Assembly (NCBI GenBank): GCA_021850405.1
Contig: JAJZMA010000225.1
Span: 1 to 5,812 of the forward strand
DNA length: 5,812 nt
Origin: a bacterium
GTDB taxonomy: Bacteria; Chloroflexota; Dormibacteria; Aeolococcales; Aeolococcaceae
Direction of reading: 5' to 3'
The translations under genes were made by a program, and so were the position numbers. The notes below the pieces were generated by a model. That model ran no database searches, was not told where the DNA came from, and saw only the letters and a program-made list of their open reading frames with translations. Of this stretch, positions 1 to 5,812 are shown in pieces; positions within the stretch are counted from its first letter, which is position 1, and each line of letters begins with the position of its first letter.

Positions 1-1920
1 CAGAAATGGGGAAGCCACCATGCTGCCATCATCTGTACATTCCAGACCTACCGTATAAAAAGCGCTATCCGGGATGTTGGCAAGGCACTCGGTCTGCGGG
101 ACTCTGACCTGTCAAGGCTGGCAAATGCTGCTGAAGGCCATGGATCTCCACACGCAATGCGAAAGGAGATGGAGCGCTTGCCCGGCTTTCTGGATGGGCC
201 AACATCCCAACTCTGGGAGCGCTTTGCAGATATTGTTGAGCAGGTATCAGATTTTCCAAGACATATCTCCCAGCATGTGGGCGGTGTAGTTATCTCTTCG
301 GACCCCCTGATTGACTGTGTCCCAATTGAACCGTCGGCCTACCCCAAACGATACCTTGCCCAATGGGACAAGGACTCAATTGAACAGGCTCGCATGGTAA
401 AGATTGACGTGCTCGGGCTGGGAATGCTCTCTGCGGTAGATGAGTGCATTGACTCTCTTGCGAGCAAAGGTGTCCCTGTCGATCTTTCCCGGATAAACTT
501 TGCAGATCAGCAGGTATACGATCGCATCTCACGCGGCGACACCATTGGAGTTTTTCAGATAGAGTCACGGGCCCAAGCAAGCATACTGCCCAGGTCCCGA
601 CCCAGAAACCTGAACGACCTGGCCGCCCAGGTAGCAATTATCAGGCCAGGACCCATAGCTGGCGGTGCCGTACACCGCTATCTGGAAGGCAGGGAACGCC
701 AGCGAAGAGATCCACAGGCAACACTGTCACTACCCCACGAAAGTCTGCGGGAACCGCTTGAGGAGACCCTGGGCGTGATTCTCTATCAGGAACAGGTGCT
801 ACAGGTAGCGATTGCCATGGGAAGATTCGGCACAGGTGAAGCCGAGAGCTTTCGAAGAGCCATGGGCAGGAGAGACTGGCCCAGGGCCAGGGACAGATAC
901 CTGCACCGCTTCCTGCAAGGAGCCGGCAAGCTGGGTGTGACCGAGACTGTGGCAAGGGAAACCTTCCTCGAAATGGAAGGTTTTGCAGAATTCGGCTTTC
1001 CAAAGTCTCACGCAACTGCCTTTGCCCTTCTGGCATACCAGTCGGCCTGGCTTCGGGAATACTATCCGGCTGAGTTTTTCTGTGCGCTCTTCAACCAGTG
1101 GCCCATGGGCTTTTATCCTCCCCATGTTCTTTCAAACGAGGCCAGGCGACTTGGCATAAGCGTCTTGCGACCCGACATCAATACAAGCATGGATACCTGT
1201 ACCAGCATGGATATGTCAATACAGCTGGGCCTGCTTTATGTGGATCACATCGGCAAATACTCAGCATGTGAAATCGTGGCTGAAAGACAAAGGGCGGGAA
1301 GGTACGAATCGCTTTTTGAATTTGTGCACCGTACCAGGCTGCCATACGCCACTGTCTCTGCACTGATTGTAGCCGGGACCTTTGGTGGTTTTGGTCTAAA
1401 CCACAGGGAGCTGCTCTGGCAGCTTGGTCTGCTTGAATATGGTGATTCGCATACCGGTTCCCAGTCAACCCTGCGGCTACCCATAGAACAGGATTGCCTT
1501 CACTTTGAAGACTCTGACCCTGTGCAAAAGGTGGCAGACGACTACTCTTCAATTGGTCTTTCCCCAGACACGCATCCTGTGCGGCTGTTTCGAACATCCA
1601 CAGACCCAAAGCCTTCATCCAGTCTGCGAGGAAAGCATCCAGGGGAAAGGGTAAAAGCACTGGGGCTTGTGGTATGCCGCCAAAGGCCGCCTGCTGCCAG
1701 GGGGGCTGCGTTTATCACCATGGAAGATGAGGATGGACTGATCAACGTAACCGTACCCACCGGTCTGTATGAAAAGAAGCGGGATATGCTAAGAAGTGAA
1801 GGTTTCCTGCTGCTCCAGGGGATCATCACGGGCCACGCTGGCAACGTTCCTCTTCTGAAAGCAACCGGGATAATAGGTGTAAAAACAGCTTTCCGCCATG
1901 CCATAAGAAACTGGGGCTAG
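1..1920 (+). CDS. dnaE2: Error-prone DNA polymerase DnaE2 (ImuC), C-terminal part
   Basis: The reading frame is open from base 1 to the TAG at 1918-1920 (639 residues); the start is off the window. DnaE2 is an alpha-type C-family polymerase used in translesion synthesis and damage-induced mutagenesis, usually with ImuA/ImuB. Visible: the end of the palm, with FPRHISQHVGGVVIS near residues 82-96 and the third catalytic Asp in KIDVLGLGML (Asp136, codon 406-408); GVFQIESRAQ and IRPGPI, typical of the family; the fingers with FGFPKSHATAFA (Lys335-His337); PMGFYPP near residue 368, a signature of DnaE2 rather than replicative DnaE; a helix-hairpin-helix region near 412-450; and a C-terminal OB-fold near 551-625 (RQRPPAARG, FITMEDEDG). 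The protein ends right after the OB-fold, as DnaE2 does. DnaE2 is usually a little over 1000 residues, so roughly 60% is present. The first two catalytic aspartates and the PHP domain must lie upstream. No imuA or imuB lies downstream. The family call is firm; DnaE2 rather than DnaE1 rests on the motifs and the C-terminal architecture. Confidence 0.93.
   Translation, partial: QKWGSHHAAIICTFQTYRIKSAIRDVGKALGLRDSDLSRLANAAEGHGSPHAMRKEMERLPGFLDGPTSQLWERFADIVEQVSDFPRHISQHVGGVVISSDPLIDCVPIEPSAYPKRYLAQWDKDSIEQARMVKIDVLGLGMLSAVDECIDSLASKGVPVDLSRINFADQQVYDRISRGDTIGVFQIESRAQASILPRSRPRNLNDLAAQVAIIRPGPIAGGAVHRYLEGRERQRRDPQATLSLPHESLREPLEETLGVILYQEQVLQVAIAMGRFGTGEAESFRRAMGRRDWPRARDRYLHRFLQGAGKLGVTETVARETFLEMEGFAEFGFPKSHATAFALLAYQSAWLREYYPAEFFCALFNQWPMGFYPPHVLSNEARRLGISVLRPDINTSMDTCTSMDMSIQLGLLYVDHIGKYSACEIVAERQRAGRYESLFEFVHRTRLPYATVSALIVAGTFGGFGLNHRELLWQLGLLEYGDSHTGSQSTLRLPIEQDCLHFEDSDPVQKVADDYSSIGLSPDTHPVRLFRTSTDPKPSSSLRGKHPGERVKALGLVVCRQRPPAARGAAFITMEDEDGLINVTVPTGLYEKKRDMLRSEGFLLLQGIITGHAGNVPLLKATGIIGVKTAFRHAIRNWG
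1183..1218 (+). repeat. 18-bp in-frame tandem duplication inside dnaE2
   Basis: Two adjacent 18-base units (1183-1200 and 1201-1218) share AGCATGGATA and flanking bases and encode TSMDTC followed by TSMDMS (residues 395-406). They lie just after the PMGFYPP-containing segment and before the HhH region. The unit length is a multiple of three, so the frame is kept. DnaE2 relatives usually have one short variable loop here, so this looks like a local slippage duplication in a tolerant loop (inference). Confidence 0.6.
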
Positions 1921-2015
1921 ATGTCCTTCAATCGGCCCTAAAAAACACCACTCATTGCTCCTTTTCCAGCACAGATCATCCCATGCCTGGAACCGGAATC
2001 ACTCATGGTTCCCGG
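1921..2015. other. Convergent intergenic spacer with inverted repeats
   Basis: This 95-base spacer separates the dnaE2 stop (TAG) from the stop (TAA at 2016-2018) of the opposing HAD gene. GGAACC at 1989-1994 can pair with GGTTCC at 2007-2012, and AACCGG at 1991-1996 can pair with CCGGTT at 2012-2017; the two hairpins exclude each other. Neither is followed by a T-run on either strand. A run of six A at 1940-1945 would be a U-run for the leftward transcript, but no stem precedes it. A termination role is possible given the convergent layout, but no classical intrinsic terminator can be shown. Confidence 0.4.
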
Positions 2016-2699
2016 TTAGCTGCCAGCTGGCCTACCGGCAGTTCCAAACAGCTCCCCAGGATCCAGATGGAGGAGCGAACGAGCCACACCCCATACACCG
2101 GCGACCTCCCCCTGCATGTAGTTGCCAACAAGCAGTACCCGGCACCCGGCAGCAACACCCGCCCGGGCACCAGTTCTACTGTCTTCAATAACAAGACATA
2201 CGCCGGGAGAAACCCCCAGACGCTGCGCTGCAAGAAGATATGCTTCAGGATCTGGCTTCAGGTTGGTCACATCCTGGGCAGCCACAGATAACTCAAAACA
2301 GTCGCCTAGCACCGCCATCCCAGCGTATACAAGTCTGCGTGACGATCAAGACCCCAGCGCCTGGGGGCCACCCAGGGAGGCAATGTGCTCCAGCAGATAC
2401 TTCGCACCGTCTGTAGTCATCTCCGGCGAAATTCCATCCACCATCCTGGACAGAATCGCCTCGTGGGCAGCCTCCAGATCGAGGGTAATGCCGGCAAGAG
2501 CCGTCCATTCCCTGATCCACACGCTGGCATGTATCCCAATGGTGGCGTCTATCGTCTCAGGGGAAAGTTCAAGACCAATCTGTTGCAGAAAGTCCAGCTT
2601 TATCTTGCGCCAGAGTGGCTCAGAATCCAGAAGGGTGCCATCCAGATCCCAGAGTACAGCACCAGGATGACCACTCATGCTGACTTTCTCATCTGACAT
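2016..2699 (-). pseudogene. HAD-superfamily phosphatase interrupted by an in-frame TGA
   Basis: This is a haloacid-dehalogenase-like hydrolase of the beta-phosphoglucomutase/phosphoglycolate phosphatase-like group, presumably a cytosolic phosphomonoesterase; the substrate cannot be told. Two halves lie in one frame, split by a TGA at 2348-2346 (codon 118). The first half has motif I, VLWDLDGTLLDSEP (nucleophile Asp18, acid/base Asp20), then the helical cap. The second half has motif III, NLKPDPEAY (Lys148), and motif IV, VIEDSRTG (Asp173), then AAGCRVLLVGN. Across the break the frame reads PQALGS-stop-SSRRLV, which aligns one-to-one with a family motif II of the ALVSSSxRRLV kind, so the stop replaces one residue next to the motif II Ser; TCA to TGA would suffice. 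Read through, the gene is 227 codons, the usual size. I chose the ATG at 2699, preceded by GGTGGTG five bases upstream; an ATG at 2678 and a GTG at 2717 are alternatives. It follows the thioesterase gene by 75 bases. It may be a true nonsense pseudogene or a base-call error. Confidence 0.85.
2346..2348 (-). other. Premature TGA in the HAD phosphatase gene
   Basis: This in-frame stop lies between codons for Ser117 and Ser119 of the HAD gene. No other stop or frame change occurs in the remaining 226 codons. TGA ends serS and the thioesterase gene as a normal stop, and nothing around this codon points to selenocysteine or programmed readthrough. Confidence 0.85.
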
Positions 2700-2737
2700 G
2701 AGCGCACCACCAGACACACGCCAGAGTGCTTCCCATT

Positions 2738-2760
2738 TGCACCCTCATCCCTAAGGTGCA
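2738..2760. repeat. Small inverted repeat upstream of the HAD gene
   Basis: TGCACC at 2738-2743 and GGTGCA at 2755-2760 form a 6-bp inverted repeat around an 11-base centre, inside the 75-base gap between the thioesterase stop and the HAD start. It could be a regulator site or a weak RNA hairpin in the leftward transcript. It is short enough to occur by chance, and no promoter elements were recognised beside it. Confidence 0.3.
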
Positions 2761-2774
2761 CACTTCCTGGACAT

Positions 2775-3323
2775 TCATTGGCGGCCATCATCTTCCAGAT
2801 ACCGGGCAAAACCTGGCCACGCTCCCACCATCCTCTTGCCGGCCTCACGGGGTACAGGCAGGTAAGTCCCGGTAGCGGTGGCTACTTCAACATCCCCTGC
2901 CAGAGCGCGTGCCCGTGTGGCAAGCAGCCGCCGGTCCCAGCGAGTTGCCCATGCCTCGACCCGGACTACCTGGCCAACCTCAACAGGACTATGGAACCGT
3001 ACAGCAAATTCTCCGGTGAGATACCATTTCCCGGATAGTGCGCCCAGTCGTCCCATGGCATCATCCAGGACCGCTCCGATGAGGCCCCCATGCAGCTGGC
3101 CCGGAAACCCGACCAGGTCGGCCCTTGCAGCCAGTTCCCCAGATACCACTCCATCTGCATATTCATACTGGACATGGAGTCCTGCCAGATTGCGCAGCCC
3201 ATGTACAAAGTTCATCTGGAAATCCGAGCTGTCATTGAGCCACTCCAGCCTGGCCCCGCCGGGGGGCAGGACCGGCCCGTAAAGCTGGGCACTCACACGT
3301 CCGGGCCCTGTCAACCTGCTCAC
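2775..3323 (-). CDS. Hotdog-fold thioesterase, PaaI/4HBT-like
   Basis: This 182-residue protein fits the PaaI/4HBT hotdog thioesterases, which hydrolyse acyl-CoA or related thioesters in the cytosol; the substrate is unknown. The active-site helix reads QLHGGLIGAVLDDAMG, with His78-Gly79-Gly80 and an acidic residue seven positions after the second Gly (Asp87), where PaaI-type enzymes carry their catalytic acid. Before it, NFVHGLRNLAGL (about 38-49) sits where many relatives have a C-x-x-C-G...N-x-x-G-L segment; the cysteines are absent. The later strands (GEFAVRFHSPVEVGQVV, then VATATGTYLPV) complete the fold. The frame runs open far upstream to 3623, but that part overlaps serS and makes no sense as protein. 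The GTG at 3323 overlaps the serS TGA as GTGA, implying translational coupling. A later GTG at 3296 is a less likely start. A GGGGAC stretch lies about 15 bases upstream, too far to be a strong ribosome site. The hotdog call is firm; thioesterase activity is inferred from the family. Confidence 0.85.
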   Translation of the reverse strand: MSRLTGPGRVSAQLYGPVLPPGGARLEWLNDSSDFQMNFVHGLRNLAGLHVQYEYADGVVSGELAARADLVGFPGQLHGGLIGAVLDDAMGRLGALSGKWYLTGEFAVRFHSPVEVGQVVRVEAWATRWDRRLLATRARALAGDVEVATATGTYLPVPREAGKRMVGAWPGFARYLEDDGRQ

Positions 3324-4609
3324 AGCGGGTGCTGGTTGTCCCCAATCCCACTGTTCACCACGACGTTGTCCAAACCGATGTGATCCACCCCAAGATATGG
3401 CACCAGTACTTCCGGAACCACCACTGTTGAATCTTCCTGCTGCCATGTCTCGAGCAAAGCGACCATGGTTCGTGGTACTGCAAGGGCACTGCCATTGAGT
3501 GTGTGCACGTACTGGAGTTTGCCAGATGCAGGGCGAAACCGGATACCTGCGCGCCGCGCCTGAAAATCTCCAAAAACGCTGCATGAAGATACTTCCAGAA
3601 ACCGTTCCATCCCCGGCGCCCACGCCTCCAGATCATATTTTTTCCACTGCGCAAAACCCATGTCTCCGGTGCACATGAGCAGTACCCTGTAGTGCAGCCC
3701 CAGGCCAGAAAGCACTGACTCAGCATGGCTGGTAAGCTTCTCAAGTTCATCCAGTGAATTGTCTGGATGGACAAACCGCACAAGCTCCACCTTGTCGAAC
3801 TGATGCAGCCGGATAAAACCTCTGGTGTCCTTTCCCGCTGCTCCTGCCTCTTTCCGAAAACATGGCGTGTGAGCCACATGTGCCAGGGGCAGCTGCTCCT
3901 CAGACAGGATCTCCTCCCGATAGTAATTGGTGACTGGCACCTCGGCTGTTGGAATCAGAAACAGGTCGTCGTCAGTGCGAAACGCATCATCCTCAAACTT
4001 GGGAAGGTTCGCTGTGCCAGTCATGGCTTCACGTCGCACGAGATACGGGGTGGCCAACTCGACGTAGCCGTTCTCCCGTGCCCGGTCGAGCATGTAACTT
4101 ACCAGTGCCCGCTGCAGCCTGGGGCCCCACCCCGCAAGAATCGCAAACCTTGAACCGCTGATCTTTGCCGCGCGGGCAAAATCAAAAAGGCCCAGCGTCT
4201 CGCCCAGCTCCAGGTGCGTCCTGGGCTGGAAGGAAAACGGACGCGGCTCGCCTTCCAGCCGTACCACCTGGTTGCCGGTTTCGTCCGCCCCGACAGGCAC
4301 CCCGGGATGTGCTGGATTGGGGACGTACAGCAGCAACTCTTCTATCTGCTGCTCCAGTGCATTCAGCTCCCGCTCTTTTTCCTGGATCGTGGCCTTCATG
4401 GCACGCAATTTACCGATCTGCTCAGGATCAGCAACCTTCCCCTTCGAAATCCGGTTCTGCTCAGCCCTTAGCTGCTCAACTTCCGTTCTGGCCTGCCTTG
4501 CAGTCTCATCCAGGGCCAGGATCATATCTACTGGGGCCGCTTCGCCCTTATCCCGGGCTCCCTGTGCAACTGCCTCAGGCTCACTCCTTATACGACTTAG
4601 GGGGATCAA
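3320..4609 (-). CDS. serS: Seryl-tRNA synthetase
   Basis: This class II synthetase charges tRNA(Ser) with serine in the cytosol, and also tRNA(Sec) where one exists. Its 429 residues match the usual bacterial length of about 425. An N-terminal helical arm (about 30-92, heptad-like and charged) is the coiled coil that grips the long variable arm of tRNA(Ser). The catalytic domain shows motif 1 around 181-200 (GYVELATPYLVRREAM), the serine-binding TAE at 221-223, motif 2 (FRKEAG at 251-256 and RGFIRLHQFDKVE at 263-275), SSCSVFGDFQARR at 341-353, and motif 3 (LNGSALAVPRTMVALLE, Arg380). The C-terminus runs about 22 residues beyond the usual end near PYLG. The start is TTG at 4609, chosen because AAGGAG lies five bases upstream and the next residues (IPLSRIRSEPEAV) match SerRS N-termini. 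It begins nine bases after the lysS stop and overlaps the thioesterase start by four bases, so it sits mid-operon. Confidence 0.97.
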   Translation of the reverse strand: MIPLSRIRSEPEAVAQGARDKGEAAPVDMILALDETARQARTEVEQLRAEQNRISKGKVADPEQIGKLRAMKATIQEKERELNALEQQIEELLLYVPNPAHPGVPVGADETGNQVVRLEGEPRPFSFQPRTHLELGETLGLFDFARAAKISGSRFAILAGWGPRLQRALVSYMLDRARENGYVELATPYLVRREAMTGTANLPKFEDDAFRTDDDLFLIPTAEVPVTNYYREEILSEEQLPLAHVAHTPCFRKEAGAAGKDTRGFIRLHQFDKVELVRFVHPDNSLDELEKLTSHAESVLSGLGLHYRVLLMCTGDMGFAQWKKYDLEAWAPGMERFLEVSSCSVFGDFQARRAGIRFRPASGKLQYVHTLNGSALAVPRTMVALLETWQQEDSTVVVPEVLVPYLGVDHIGLDNVVVNSGIGDNQHPL

Positions 4610-4614
4610 GCCAG

Positions 4615-4620
4615 CTCCTT
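4615..4620 (-). promoter_or_regulatory. Ribosome binding site of serS, overlapping the lysS stop
   Basis: On the minus strand AAGGAG lies five bases before the TTG start at 4609, and its first two bases are the last two of the lysS TAA stop (TAAGGAG). This supports the unusual TTG start and suggests that ribosomes finishing lysS feed serS. Confidence 0.75.
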
Positions 4621-5812
4621 AGCGGGAGGAATGCGGAATTGGCCGGAGAGTGGGGAAGAGCAGCACCTCCCGAATGGAGTCTCTTCCCGTCAAAAGCATA
4701 ACCAAACGGTCCACACCGAGGCCCAGTCCGCCAGCTGGAGGCATCCCTGTCTCGATCGCCTCAAGAAAATCCTCATCAAGGGGATGTGCCTCAGCGTCAC
4801 CAGCCGCGCGCGCGGCAGCCTGCTGCATGAAGCGCGCCCTCTGGTCTACAGGATCATTAAGTTCGGAGAATGCATTGACAAATTCCCGTCCACCCATGAC
4901 AAGTTCAAATCGCTCCACAAATCGTGGGTCGCCCGGGCACTGCCGTGCCAGGGGGGATACGTCGAGCGGGTAGTCCATGACAAATGTCGGCTTGATGAGG
5001 TTTGGCTCTATCAAAGCCTCATAAAGGGCAAACATGATCTCCCCTGGGCTCATCCCCTCCCTTAGCACAACCTGGTGCGCCGCGGCTGCCTTTGCCAGCT
5101 CGGCCGAATCCCACCGGTCCAGAACTGAAAAACCCAGCCGTTCCGCGAGCAGGTCTGCCATTGATACAGCAGCAAAGCTGTGCAGGGAGATACTCCGGTT
5201 GCCCATCACGCACAAAAGCGGGTCTGGACTATCTGGCTCTGCGGCTGCCACAGCTGCGTTCACGATCAGGCGCTCGGTAAGGAGCCGCATCCCCTCGTAA
5301 TTGGAATATGCCTGATACGCCTCCAGCATGGTGAATTCTGGCATGTGGCGGGAATCGAGACCCTCGTTGCGGAAAACGCGACCAATCTCAAACACCCTGC
5401 GGTATCCTCCCACCAGCAGCCTTTTCAGATGCAGCTCAAGCGCTATCCTGAGGAACACGTCGGTATCGAGCGCATTCCAGTGGGTCTGGAACGGTCTTGC
5501 CGCTCCGCCACCTGCAATGGTCTGCAGGACCGGGGTTTCCACCTCAAGATAACCATCGTCGAGCAGCGTCTGCCGCAGTGAGGAAACTATCCTGGATCTC
5601 CGCATAAAATGCCTGCGCTGCTCCGGGCTGCTGGCCAGGTCCAGATACCGCTTACGGTACCGAACCTCAGGATCCACCAGCCCATGGTACTTTTCAGGCA
5701 GCTGACGCAGCGCCTTTGCCAGCACCGTAATTTCATGTACAAGCAACGTCGGCTCCCCGCGACGCGTGCGCATCAATTCTCCCGTAACACCGACAATATC
5801 TCCGCGCCCGAG
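4619..5812 (-). CDS. lysS: Lysyl-tRNA synthetase (class II), N-terminus off the window
   Basis: This class II LysRS attaches lysine to tRNA(Lys) in the cytosol. The frame is open from the window edge to the TAA at 4621-4619, giving 397 visible residues; bacterial LysRS is about 490-510, so roughly 100 residues, most of the anticodon-binding OB-fold, are missing. The TTG and ATG at 5776 and 5773 lie inside the gene, because the upstream codons still read as OB-fold (GDIVGVTGELMRTRRGE). Next come the linker PEKYHGLVDPEVRYRKRYLD, motif 1 around visible residues 87-97 (GYLEVETPVLQ), AGGGAARPF, motif 2 (RVFEIGRVFRNEG, then SRHMPEFTMLE), NAFSELNDPVDQR, and motif 3 (GLGLGVDRLVMLLTG, about 362-376). 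RHMPEF has Met where most LysRS have Asn. The FSELNDP form and SIREVLLFPTLRP are those of true LysRS, not the shorter EpmA/GenX paralogue. It is the first visible gene of the leftward operon. Confidence 0.97.
   Translation of the reverse strand, partial: LGRGDIVGVTGELMRTRRGEPTLLVHEITVLAKALRQLPEKYHGLVDPEVRYRKRYLDLASSPEQRRHFMRRSRIVSSLRQTLLDDGYLEVETPVLQTIAGGGAARPFQTHWNALDTDVFLRIALELHLKRLLVGGYRRVFEIGRVFRNEGLDSRHMPEFTMLEAYQAYSNYEGMRLLTERLIVNAAVAAAEPDSPDPLLCVMGNRSISLHSFAAVSMADLLAERLGFSVLDRWDSAELAKAAAAHQVVLREGMSPGEIMFALYEALIEPNLIKPTFVMDYPLDVSPLARQCPGDPRFVERFELVMGGREFVNAFSELNDPVDQRARFMQQAAARAAGDAEAHPLDEDFLEAIETGMPPAGGLGLGVDRLVMLLTGRDSIREVLLFPTLRPIPHSSR

Noticed and set aside
1913..1945. Intrinsic terminator for dnaE2 (GGGC/GCCC stem near the stop)
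   Set aside because: The stem is only 4-5 bp with a 17-base loop, and it is followed by an A-run, not a T-run.
2016..2318. Independent small gene starting at the ATG at 2318
   Set aside because: It is the in-frame second half of the HAD gene, starting mid-domain and lacking the catalytic aspartates; no ribosome site was recognised.
2346..2348. TGA read as Trp or selenocysteine
   Set aside because: TGA ends serS and the thioesterase gene, Trp is TGG elsewhere, and HAD motif II does not use Trp or Sec.
2122..2670. 182-residue open frame on the plus strand opposite the HAD gene
   Set aside because: Its Ser/Arg-rich composition is that of an antisense shadow; the minus strand carries the recognisable HAD motifs.
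3324..3623. Upstream extension of the thioesterase frame, giving a 282-residue protein
   Set aside because: It lies wholly inside serS in another frame, has no protein-like pattern, and the GTG at 3323 coupled to the serS stop fits the hotdog family.
4165..4701. 178-residue plus-strand open frame opposite serS and lysS
   Set aside because: Pro/Ala/Ser-rich shadow spanning the junction of two certain minus-strand genes; no domain recognised.
5773..5776. lysS start at the TTG/ATG near 5773-5776
   Set aside because: The frame stays open to the window edge with OB-fold-like residues, and LysRS needs about 100 more N-terminal residues.

Overview
This window holds five genes or gene parts in two blocks that converge near position 1921-2015. 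It looks bacterial: dense packing, short or overlapping junctions, bacterial-type aminoacyl-tRNA synthetases, TTG and GTG starts, and an error-prone DnaE2 polymerase. Base composition looks moderately GC-rich by eye (not computed). The LysRS and DnaE2 resemble proteins of Chloroflexota or deep-branching Actinomycetota more than proteobacterial ones, but this is an impression from recalled family sequences and the phylum is not settled. TGA serves as the normal stop of serS and of the thioesterase gene, and Trp is TGG throughout, so the standard bacterial code applies.

Plus strand, 1-1920: the C-terminal 639 residues of an error-prone DNA polymerase III alpha subunit (DnaE2/ImuC). The PHP domain and the first two catalytic aspartates lie upstream of the window. 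Positions 1921-2015 form a short convergent spacer with inverted repeats but no classical terminator.

Minus strand, read from 5812 down to 2016: lysS (N-terminus off the window) -> serS (TTG start, Shine-Dalgarno overlapping the lysS stop) -> a hotdog-fold thioesterase (GTG start overlapping the serS stop by 4 bases) -> a HAD-superfamily phosphatase 75 bases downstream. The first three genes are packed like one translation-coupled operon, so a housekeeping synthetase pair is joined to a small acyl-CoA thioesterase-like enzyme. The HAD gene carries an in-frame TGA exactly at catalytic motif II, while the rest of the gene stays in the same frame and keeps motifs I, III and IV. It is therefore a recent nonsense pseudogene or a sequencing/assembly error.

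No RNA genes, CRISPR arrays, insertion sequences or phage genes were seen. The window is mostly ordinary housekeeping sequence. The points worth a second look are the interrupted HAD gene, the lysS-serS-thioesterase coupling, an 18-bp in-frame tandem duplication in dnaE2, and a possible clamp-binding peptide in DnaE2.
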